Source: Providencia huaxiensis
Lineage (GTDB): Bacteria; Pseudomonadota; Gammaproteobacteria; Enterobacterales; Enterobacteriaceae
Direction: 5' to 3'
Assembly: GCF_002843235.3 (NCBI RefSeq)
Contig: NZ_CP031123.2
Location: 2,294,001 to 2,358,000 of the forward strand
DNA length: 64,000 bases
Under the pieces are notes generated by a model that made no database searches, had not been told where the DNA came from, and saw only the letters and a list, made by a program, of their open reading frames with translations. The position numbers and the translations under genes are program-made. Numbering within the stretch: the stretch's first letter is position 1; every line of letters begins with the position of its first letter. Below, in pieces: positions 8,960-16,513 of the stretch.

Positions 8960-10129
8960 ATGACAGCAGTTATAGATGATAGCTTAAACTCACCCGGAAC
9001 CCATGCGCTGATCATTGGTGTAAGCGCGTATGACTATCTGATGGGCTCTAGTGAAGGGGAATGTAGTGAGCAAGGCTCAGATTCTGGCCTCAGACAACTA
9101 AGTGCGGCCGCAAGATCTGCTTCCCAGTTTGCGACGTGGCTGATGACGAAATATCGACGCAAAGACTTTCCGCTTCGGAGTTTACGCGTACTTTTATCGC
9201 CAGCGACTGAAGACGAAGTAGGTGTAGCCCTCAAAGATCATCTTAGAGATGATTCAATCCCAACAAGGGAAAATGTATCAACCGCATTTAGAAACTTTAA
9301 ACAGGCTGCAGCAAGAAACCCGAATAATATCGCAATCGTTTATGTGGCAGGACATGGCGTTCAATTTACTAATACTGGCGCAGTACTCCTATTAAAAGAT
9401 TTTGCCCATCCTGAGCATGAGGAAGAACGATATAAGGGGGCTGTAGATATTAGATCCATGCATGAAAACATGACGTATGCTAACGTAGCGCGGAGTCAGT
9501 TTTGGTTTGTGGATATATGCAGGCAAAGAGCTCCGGATGCTAAAGAGTTCGAGGAATTAGCTGGCGTACTAAAATTCAACATACCTGTCAAGACAAGTAG
9601 TTCTAGTGCGGCCACATGCTCTCCGCTATTTCTATCAGCATCATCGGGCGAGCAAGCGTTTGCCAAACCTGGAAAGTTAACCCTTTTCTGCGAGGCTTTG
9701 ATGTCTGCTCTTGAAGAAGGTCATGCTGCTTCCTCCGATGGGGAACGCAGTTCACCATGGCTAGTGTCAACTAGCGGATTGCAGATGTATCTTCGAAAAA
9801 CTGTAGAATCGTTAGCTGCCTGTCATGATGAAAAACAATTAATCGAATGTACAGGGATTTTTAGCGATGAAGTCTTTCATGAATGCGAAAAAGCTCCAAA
9901 TGTAGATTTAACAATACAGATCAAAGACGGCTTACCTGGGACCCACTACAGTGCAAAATTGTCTCAACTCAGTAGAGTTCTTTATGATAATCATACAACA
10001 TGGCCGCTTCGTGACAGTATACCTGCGGGTATTTATAAGATAGAAGTTACAACTTTAACCACTAATGAGAAAGACTCCGATAATCTCAGACTTTTGCCTC
10101 CAAGTCGGATAAAGGAACTTCCACTATGA
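8960..10129 (+). CDS. Caspase-like (peptidase C14) protein
   Basis: Predicted cysteine protease of the bacterial metacaspase/caspase class. The N-terminal caspase domain opens with HALIIGVSAYD and an LSAAARSASQFATWL helix, typical of the fold. The catalytic pair is visible: His132 in YVAGHGVQ and Cys187 in FVDICRQR, each after a hydrophobic strand. After about residue 305 comes a separate beta-rich module (NVDLTIQIKDGLPGTHYSAKL to AGIYKIEVTTL). The ATG at 8960 was chosen, served by AAGGAG 11 bp upstream; an in-frame GTG at 8948 overlaps that site. It overlaps the next gene by four bases (ATGA). It is probably an effector or activator in a conflict operon; substrate unknown. Confidence 0.8.
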   Translation: MTAVIDDSLNSPGTHALIIGVSAYDYLMGSSEGECSEQGSDSGLRQLSAAARSASQFATWLMTKYRRKDFPLRSLRVLLSPATEDEVGVALKDHLRDDSIPTRENVSTAFRNFKQAAARNPNNIAIVYVAGHGVQFTNTGAVLLLKDFAHPEHEEERYKGAVDIRSMHENMTYANVARSQFWFVDICRQRAPDAKEFEELAGVLKFNIPVKTSSSSAATCSPLFLSASSGEQAFAKPGKLTLFCEALMSALEEGHAASSDGERSSPWLVSTSGLQMYLRKTVESLAACHDEKQLIECTGIFSDEVFHECEKAPNVDLTIQIKDGLPGTHYSAKLSQLSRVLYDNHTTWPLRDSIPAGIYKIEVTTLTTNEKDSDNLRLLPPSRIKELPL

Positions 10130-11166
10130 ATGGGATCGAAACTAAAAATATAAATCTTAGTATTAAAGTGAAGTCTAAGTTTAATTTCGGCGGACGATGT
10201 ACGAAAATCGACATCCGAGATAGTGAACTGATTCTTGTTGAGAAGCTCACTACAAGAAGAGAGTTCAATCTCCCCCCAGGACTATATGAAGTTAGCACAT
10301 TTCTTGGTGATGGAAAGAGAGCATCGCAAATCGTTGAAGTATTCGAATCACAATTAACTGAGATAAATTTAGAGCCAGACCTTGATTATCAGCCCGCGCC
10401 TCCAGAAGATGACAGCCAATTTAAGAAAATTGAGGAGTTGAATCAGGATGATTCACTGGGTTTGACTATCTTTGATAAAGATACTGACTTTACTATTTAT
10501 CCGGCTAGAAACTATTGGATCGTACAGCATAAAGATGCAATGCAAAAGATGCCTATAATAACACTTGAAAAAAACGGGTCGTATATTCAAGCTAGTCTCC
10601 CTATTAGCCAAGGCCATCGTTTATCCGTTACTTGCCATGTGAAACAGGCCTTGAATTCGAAATATGGGCACGTAGAAATAAACATCTCGCAGTCTAGAGG
10701 GATGGCTTTTGGCTTGGAGTGCATGCTTAAAAGTGGGCAAATCATGAATGCAGCTGAGGTAGCTTCTAATGCGCTTGAAGCCTTGATAAAAAAATACACG
10801 GACCCTACAGGAGCAACACTTGCAGCACTGATTCTTTACAAGACGTGCCGACTAGATGAGTCGAGCATAATACATTTAATCGATTTGGCAAAAGAACATG
10901 ATTGGCTACCTGATGCCAAAATAATATTAGCTCTATATTTCGCTCGCATTGGCAAGTTAGACGAATCAATGCAACTTGCGTGTGAAGCTAGCGAAAAACG
11001 CATTCTTTTAACTGAGTGCTTTTCATTATTATTGGATCTTCTTCGTTATTTACCAGATACAAAATACGATGAAAAAAGAAGTGAAGCTCTCGCACGTTTA
11101 GCGCAAACCGCGCCACTCGTAATTTGGAAGTCTATGTATCTAACAACCAGTATGGCCGGAGATTAA
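10126..11166 (+). CDS. Unrecognised protein: beta-sandwich module plus helical repeats
   Basis: No family recognised; 346 residues. The first ~90 residues are beta-rich (INLSIKVKSKFNFGG to LPPGLYEVSTFLGDG) and resemble the C-terminal module of the caspase encoded just upstream. A middle region contains another predicted beta unit (LTIFDKDTDFTIYPARNYW). From about 200 on it is helical with TPR-like periodicity (LAALILYKTCRLDES, IILALYFARIGKLDESMQLACEAS). It overlaps the caspase stop by 4 bp and ends 1 bp before the MBL gene, so all three are translated as a unit. A scaffold or sensor role is plausible but only inferred. Confidence 0.7.
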   Translation: MNGIETKNINLSIKVKSKFNFGGRCTKIDIRDSELILVEKLTTRREFNLPPGLYEVSTFLGDGKRASQIVEVFESQLTEINLEPDLDYQPAPPEDDSQFKKIEELNQDDSLGLTIFDKDTDFTIYPARNYWIVQHKDAMQKMPIITLEKNGSYIQASLPISQGHRLSVTCHVKQALNSKYGHVEINISQSRGMAFGLECMLKSGQIMNAAEVASNALEALIKKYTDPTGATLAALILYKTCRLDESSIIHLIDLAKEHDWLPDAKIILALYFARIGKLDESMQLACEASEKRILLTECFSLLLDLLRYLPDTKYDEKRSEALARLAQTAPLVIWKSMYLTTSMAGD

Positions 11167-11167
11167 A

Positions 11168-12250
11168 TTGTTCTCAATACAAATGCTACCTGCACGTGAA
11201 GGCGATGCAATTTTGGTGCGCTGGGGAGAGAAGCATCCTCATTATCAGATGCTTGTCGATATGGGTATTGAGGAAACAGGGAAGGAGATTAATGATAAAA
11301 TTAGCGGCCTGCCCGATGAACAGCGGACCTTTGAAGCAGTTGTAGTCACACATATCGACGCTGATCATATTGGAGGATTATTGAGTTGTTTTGTTGACTG
11401 CGAAGAGCCGTGTGCCATAGTGAAAGACTTTTGGTTTAATGGTTACATGCATCTGGATGGTCACAGAAGCAACTCTGCTCTAGAAGGGCTAGGTGTAGCC
11501 CAAGCCGAAAGACTCTCTGAATGGTTGAGCACACAGCCCTGGAATAATTTGTATGATGGAGGTTCCATCTGTCGAATCGAGGGAGAACCGCTTAAAGTTA
11601 TTGAGCTGGCTGGAGGCATGAAGGTAACCGTCCTTGGGCCAACTATGCAACGACTTGAAAAGCTTAAATCGGAATGGGACAAAGAAATAAAAAAAGTCTT
11701 ACAAAAAAAACAAAAGAAATCCTCAGTATCTAATCTAGAATCTATGGGAGCAAGTTTACCATTGGAGATTCCAGATACTCAGTCCCTCAATCTTTTAGCA
11801 AAGCAAAGGCCCTTGCAAGACACTAAAGCTGCAAATGGGAGCAGTATTGTCTTACTATTAGAATATGATGGTAAAAATGTTCTACTCACTGGTGATGCGT
11901 TCGCTGAAGACTTGGTTGACGCTATTTTAGTTTTATCGAGTGAGCGCCCCTTAAAGCTCGATGCTTTCAAAGTCCCCCACCACTGTAGTCGTGGGAATAT
12001 CTCAAAGAAATTAATTGAAGCTGTTGATTGCACAAATTGGCTTATATCGACAGATGGAAGCAGACATAAGCACCCCGACGACGAAGGGATAGCATCTATC
12101 CTGCGTTATAGGACAACTGATTTTGTAAATTTGTTTTTCAATGTAACTAGCGATTACAATTCAAAATGGTCGAACGATACGTGGCAGCAATGCTTCGGAT
12201 ATTCAGCAAACTATGGCTCTCAAGAAGATGGTTATTTGCTGAATCTTTGA
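11168..12250 (+). CDS. Metallo-beta-lactamase-fold hydrolase, ComEC/Rec2-like
   Basis: Predicted metal-dependent hydrolase, most like the MBL domain of ComEC and other conflict-system MBL proteins (nuclease, phosphodiesterase or similar). Metal ligands are visible: THIDADHIGG at 61-70 (His62, Asp64, Asp66, His67), Asp243 in LLTGDAF, and His271-His272 in KVPHHCSRGN; a C-terminal SRHKHP may add one. A lysine-rich insert at about 165-185 is unusual. The start is taken as TTG at 11168, because CCGGAG lies 8 bp before it and the family N-terminus is usually xFxIxMLPAxxGD; an ATG at 11183 would remove five residues. Third gene of the caspase operon. Confidence 0.8.
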   Translation: MFSIQMLPAREGDAILVRWGEKHPHYQMLVDMGIEETGKEINDKISGLPDEQRTFEAVVVTHIDADHIGGLLSCFVDCEEPCAIVKDFWFNGYMHLDGHRSNSALEGLGVAQAERLSEWLSTQPWNNLYDGGSICRIEGEPLKVIELAGGMKVTVLGPTMQRLEKLKSEWDKEIKKVLQKKQKKSSVSNLESMGASLPLEIPDTQSLNLLAKQRPLQDTKAANGSSIVLLLEYDGKNVLLTGDAFAEDLVDAILVLSSERPLKLDAFKVPHHCSRGNISKKLIEAVDCTNWLISTDGSRHKHPDDEGIASILRYRTTDFVNLFFNVTSDYNSKWSNDTWQQCFGYSANYGSQEDGYLLNL

Positions 12251-12598
12251 TTTCATAAATTTACCTTATTTAAGGTCAGCGAGTACTTGTGACCTTAATG
12301 TCCGCTTTTCACTCACAGCAGACCACCCGACGCTTCAGGTGACCAGTTTTATGTCAGGAGCGAAAGTTGCTAAAATGGTTTGCCGTGACCAATAGAGCCA
12401 GAAGGCAACAAATCTGCATGTTTTGAGATATAGACTGATTAGTTTTCTTAAATGCTATAGATTGCTTTTCTTAAATATTATAGATTGGCTTGATGCTAAC
12501 ATAACATAAATTAAGTGTGCTTAATTAAATGGACGGTTACTTGAGGCAATTTCACTTATTACAGATTGAACTTTCGGTTGGAGGCTGTGGGAGTTAGA
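12251..12598. other. 348-bp gap with a tandem 22-mer
   Basis: No gene supported. TTTTCTTAAAT-x-x-TATAGATTG occurs twice (12443-12464 and 12466-12487), with two differences between copies and a 23-bp period, about 110 bp before the next gene. The rest is AT-rich and probably contains the promoter of the Mrr-like nuclease. Confidence 0.5.
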
Positions 12599-14212
12599 AT
12601 GGGACGGAGATCAGGATTTGAAGGTTTTATACGAGCTACAGGCAGAGCCGTTGCAGCAGCAGAGCGTGAGCGTAAGAGAGCAGAACGTCATTATTTGGCC
12701 GAAACTCGCCGTATAGAACGCGAAATAAAACGTGATAATGCTCAGAGACTTCGCGAGCAAAAAGAGGCTGATAAGTTAGCAAAAATAATGTATCTGGAAG
12801 AACGTCAAGATGAAGTTTCCGATCTAAACGCTGAGCTGACCGAGAATATCACTGCACTTTCTACACTTCTGGAACATACCCTCGAATTTGACGATTCAAT
12901 TGATTTTTCGGTATTAAAAAAACGCCCAAAATTCGAAGACTTCAAAACCCCCAAACATCTCTTACCAGACCCTGAACCTGAGATGAAAGTCGTGAACGCT
13001 CCAGCCCTATGGATGACTATTTTCCCATGGGTAAAGAACAAATATTATCGAGAATTGCAGAGTGCAGAAGAATCTTTCAATAAAAATAAGGAAGATTATT
13101 CAGTTAAACTCTTAAATCAAAAAGTTGAGCTTGACGCTTTAGTTTCTGAGTATCAGGCCCGAAAAACTGCTTATCTTGAAGAAATAAAAAGTCAACACGA
13201 CGAAATTGACCAATTTGAGCAAGACTATCTCAACTGCGATCCTGACAGCGTGTTGACTTATTGTGAAATGGTATTGACACGGTCGGAATATCCTGAGAAG
13301 GGCTTTCCCCAAACCTTTAGATTGGCCTATTTACCTGATAGCAAAGAGTTGGTAGTTGAATACAACTTACCTGAAATTGCAGTAGTTCCACGCGAGTTAG
13401 AATACCGATATATCAAATCAAGAGATGCTATTGATGCTAAGGCGCGAAAGATTAGCGAGATCAAAGAACTCTATCAGAATATAATCGCCGCGATCACACT
13501 CCGTACAATGCATGAGCTTTTCGAAGCTGACAAGGCATCTGCTTTAACGTCAGTTTTGTTTAACGGTGTAATCGAAACTATCGATCCTACAAGCGGACAT
13601 GACACCAAAGTCACATTAGTATCTGCCCGTGCTCACAAGGACGATTTCATGCAAATAAAACTGGGAAGGGTCGAAAAGAGCGCATGCCTTAGAAGTTTAG
13701 GCGCACAAGTTTCAGGGCGGCCAGATGAGCTTCAAGCAGTAAAACCTATTATCGAGTTCAACATGGTTGATAAACGCTTTATTGAACAAGGCGACGCTTT
13801 ATCTGCCCTCGAAACACGACCAAACCTTATGGAACTTTCACCATCAGAATTTGAGGTATTAGTATCAAATCTTTTCACTCAAATGGGACTGGACACCAAA
13901 CTCACTAGAGGTACAAAAGATGGGGGTGTTGATGCAGTGGCATTTGACACTCGTCCGATCCTCGGAGGCAAAGTGGTGATTCAGGCTAAAAGATATAAAG
14001 ACACCGTTGGCGTCAGCTCTGTTAGAGATCTTTATGGGACAATGATGAATGAAGGGGCTAACAAAGGAATTTTGGTGTGTACAAGTCAATACGGTAAAGA
14101 TGCATATCGTTTCTGCGAAGACAAACCAATCGAACTGATTGATGGCGGTGGACTTCTTTACCTCCTAAAAGAGCATGCTGGAGTATCAGCACGTATCAAT
14201 CCCAACTTTTAA
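12599..14212 (+). CDS. Mrr-like restriction endonuclease with long coiled coil
   Basis: Predicted DNA nuclease of the Mrr class (type IV-like restriction). The 537-residue protein begins with a highly charged coiled coil (about 15-75), then a hydrophobic stretch (VVNAPALWMTIFPWVKN), a second coiled coil (about 150-200), a middle domain of unknown fold, and a C-terminal Mrr domain (about 413-520). The PD-(D/E)xK core is visible as Asp445 (GGVDAVAFD) and Gln462-Ala-Lys464 (VVIQAKRYK), followed by VSSVRDLYG and GILVCTS. The ATG at 12599 has GGGAG 7 bp upstream; an earlier in-frame codon lacks this. It probably restricts foreign or modified DNA. Confidence 0.8.
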   Translation: MGRRSGFEGFIRATGRAVAAAERERKRAERHYLAETRRIEREIKRDNAQRLREQKEADKLAKIMYLEERQDEVSDLNAELTENITALSTLLEHTLEFDDSIDFSVLKKRPKFEDFKTPKHLLPDPEPEMKVVNAPALWMTIFPWVKNKYYRELQSAEESFNKNKEDYSVKLLNQKVELDALVSEYQARKTAYLEEIKSQHDEIDQFEQDYLNCDPDSVLTYCEMVLTRSEYPEKGFPQTFRLAYLPDSKELVVEYNLPEIAVVPRELEYRYIKSRDAIDAKARKISEIKELYQNIIAAITLRTMHELFEADKASALTSVLFNGVIETIDPTSGHDTKVTLVSARAHKDDFMQIKLGRVEKSACLRSLGAQVSGRPDELQAVKPIIEFNMVDKRFIEQGDALSALETRPNLMELSPSEFEVLVSNLFTQMGLDTKLTRGTKDGGVDAVAFDTRPILGGKVVIQAKRYKDTVGVSSVRDLYGTMMNEGANKGILVCTSQYGKDAYRFCEDKPIELIDGGGLLYLLKEHAGVSARINPNF

Positions 14213-14306
14213 TTACCGTTCCAGACTTGGGCTAATGCTTGTAGCGAATGTTCACGAATAGAAATTCAGCACGAGCTTTTTAGTCGAGTAATTCAAGTAT
14301 TTTAAC

Positions 14307-14370
14307 AGCCATAATTAAATCTCAACGCCACAAGATATTTAATTATGGCTAAGCTACAAAATGTAGAACT
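14307..14370. terminator. Long inverted repeat between convergent nuclease genes
   Basis: Perfect 14-bp arms AGCCATAATTAAAT (14307-14320) and ATTTAATTATGGCT (14357-14370) flank a 36-base loop, exactly between two convergent genes. It may act as a bidirectional terminator, although the loop is long and no U-tract follows. Confidence 0.45.
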
Positions 14371-14374
14371 ACTT

Positions 14375-15250
14375 TTATGTTGTATAAACCTTGATGCGTG
14401 TATCTACCCGCTTGAAAACATTAACACCTTCAGATGATTGTTGCTCATCTTGAGTGAAAATACCAAGAAATCGATATAGTGTCCGGTTCAGCTCATCACG
14501 AGAGTGAGCCATTACGATACGATAACGCCACGTTTCCCTATAGTTGCGTGTTGGATTAAGACTTTTTTCCGTTATCAGGTCACCATCAGTGGAAAGTGAA
14601 TTGTCCCACTCCCCCGCCTTATACAACCGTGGAAACCAAACCATTACATCTCCGTCCAAACCGATTGCTTTTACAACAGTCTCAGGTACCCGCCAGCTAC
14701 CTGATTGGTGGTGTCCTTTATCCCCATAACCAAAGCACTGCAAAGCATCCTTGTGATATCGGAATACTGCGTAAGGACCCACTTCAATAACGCCTTCGTC
14801 AATATGCTTTTGAGAGGTATAACGGCTGTCATAGTCCCAAGGACGAAATAAGCCTTGGGCTTCCTGTTGGGCTTTTCTATCCCTAACAAGAAGGATGAAT
14901 TCGTCAACGAGATGATTAATCTTGTCCAGTGTCGTGTTATTAGCTGGAATTCGTTTTTCAATAAATCCAGTCGCTTCCATGATGTCCAAACGGCGGATTC
15001 CGTCAGCCATTTTAGCTTCATCGCTATCATGGTGCGCCTCGTCTATTTCAAGATACAACTTTAGCTGTGGAAAAAGCAGGTCTGCGAGATAAATTTTTCC
15101 AGAGTGCCCTTCCTTTCGAATACACTGCTGGCAAACGAACTCAAGGTCAGGGTCATTCAACCTGTGAAAAATGCGATTGATAATGTAGTGTTCCCAGCGC
15201 TTATGAGAGATTTTTGATAGTGCCCGAAGAATATAGTCATCTTTACTCAT
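14375..15250 (-). CDS. AbaSI-like modification-dependent restriction endonuclease
   Basis: Predicted nuclease that cuts DNA containing modified cytosine (AbaSI/PvuRts1I group, acting on glucosylated or hydroxymethylated C in phage DNA). The 291-residue protein starts MSKDDYILRALSKISHKRWE and has a Vsr/PD-(D/E)xK-type N-terminal domain with FVCQQCIRK, YLADLLFPQLKLYLEIDEAHH (Asp57, Glu68, Asp70, Glu71, His73, His74) and a following ATGFIEKRI strand. The C-terminal half (about 140-291) would be the SRA-like base-reading domain. The ATG at 15250 was preferred over a TTG at 15271. Family assignment is from remembered motif order, not a search. Confidence 0.72.
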   Translation of the reverse strand: MSKDDYILRALSKISHKRWEHYIINRIFHRLNDPDLEFVCQQCIRKEGHSGKIYLADLLFPQLKLYLEIDEAHHDSDEAKMADGIRRLDIMEATGFIEKRIPANNTTLDKINHLVDEFILLVRDRKAQQEAQGLFRPWDYDSRYTSQKHIDEGVIEVGPYAVFRYHKDALQCFGYGDKGHHQSGSWRVPETVVKAIGLDGDVMVWFPRLYKAGEWDNSLSTDGDLITEKSLNPTRNYRETWRYRIVMAHSRDELNRTLYRFLGIFTQDEQQSSEGVNVFKRVDTRIKVYTT

Positions 15251-15384
15251 GTTAATACCATTTAAAAACAAATAAATAACCAGACAAAAGACTTAACTAA
15301 GACGCCTGTATTCGCAAGCGTAGTATCAAAATAGTAAATATATCATCACCATAATACTTAGCACTGTAAATAGCGACGGGATGC

Positions 15385-15984
15385 TCAATTCCATCGACTT
15401 TCATCATAAAAAAAATTATTCCATTTGATTTTTTTGCCATTAAATTCGATAACGACAAGTTCAGATAACAGCTTTTTATCTGAACTCTCTTCTATTCTTT
15501 CCCAAATTTTTGCTATGCCCGCTGCTGAGTTAAAATAATTAGAAAGCCTTCTCTCAGATGCCTTATACTCTCGACTTTTACGCTCCCGAATTTCACTATC
15601 ATATTCATCTTCATACGCTTTTTTTGCTCGTTTGAAATCTGATTCAGCCTCTAACAATACATTCATCCGAAATATGAATGTGCCTTGTTCTGAAAGAAAA
15701 ATATCTTTGGTATCTTCAATATTTGTAGACTTTGCAACCAATACTTCTACCGCCCTTCTAACATTATTTTTGCATGATGCAGAATGTTCTTGATTAGGAC
15801 CTAAGCGTAAATATGGCGAAATCGTTCTACCTAAACGCACAAAAGAATCCACCCAAGTCACATTCGCATCGCAATACTCGCAAATAAGCCCATCTTTACT
15901 GTCTTTTGTAATCGCAGAAATAGAAACCAATTGATCATCGTTTTTAGATTGTCTAGCAAAAAACATTTTTAAACCTTTCGCCAT
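15385..15984 (-). CDS. Zinc-ribbon-like hypothetical protein, C-terminus frameshifted
   Basis: Function not recognised. The 199-residue frame starts MAKGLKMFFARQSKN at 15984 with a strong GGGGGAG site. It contains CEYC followed about 30 residues later by H-x3-C (EHSASCKNN), a likely zinc site, then a charged helical region. The frame stops at 15385 just after an 8-T tract (minus strand). With seven T residues it would instead continue to 15297 through a sensible tail (WNNFFMMKVDGIEHPVAIYS...) and end only 46 bp before the AbaSI-like gene. So it is either broken, phase-variable, or a sequencing error. It likely forms an operon with that nuclease. Confidence 0.65.
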   Translation of the reverse strand: MAKGLKMFFARQSKNDDQLVSISAITKDSKDGLICEYCDANVTWVDSFVRLGRTISPYLRLGPNQEHSASCKNNVRRAVEVLVAKSTNIEDTKDIFLSEQGTFIFRMNVLLEAESDFKRAKKAYEDEYDSEIRERKSREYKASERRLSNYFNSAAGIAKIWERIEESSDKKLLSELVVIEFNGKKIKWNNFFYDESRWN

Positions 15985-16513
15985 ACCATCTCCCCCAATC
16001 TGTTTATCGCTATAAGGTGAAAATAACCTTATCATCACACGTATACAGCAACAAAAATTAGATAAAAACAATGAATTAATTATCTATGTCACGATAAAAT
16101 GGAGCTTATTATAAAATAATAAGTATTATTGTGTATGTCGAATAGTAAACACCCTACACTCATTAAATTTAAATTCTGTATAAATCGAAAATCCAGTTCC
16201 AATCACTAATAAATACCCATCACGGAATTAAAAGCTGATATTAAATTTTATTTACCAAAAAATGCGATTTCATCTTATTGTCCTTCATGTCAATTTATGT
16301 AAATGTTAACAGTAAATTTAACTTAAGATAACGTTCTCAATGAAATTTAGCGACTCCCTAAATTCCGCACTTTAAACTCACGCTTAATCAGCGTCACAAC
16401 GGATTTGTGGATGTATTAGCAAGGATGCCCTGAACCGATATTTCATCACTGGCACCGCCTTAATTCATTGGGTTAGATAACTACATGTATTGATTTATGA
16501 ATTAGGCAAAAAT
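15985..16513. promoter_or_regulatory. AT-rich divergent regulatory region before cdiB
   Basis: About 530 bp with no supported gene, very AT-rich for its first 370 bases. It separates the minus-strand nuclease unit from the plus-strand cdi operon and must carry both promoters. No specific operator was recognised. Confidence 0.5.

Noticed and set aside
14544..15064. Several plus-strand frames inside the AbaSI-like gene
   Set aside because: They are antisense to a gene with clear motifs and have no family resemblance or ribosome sites.
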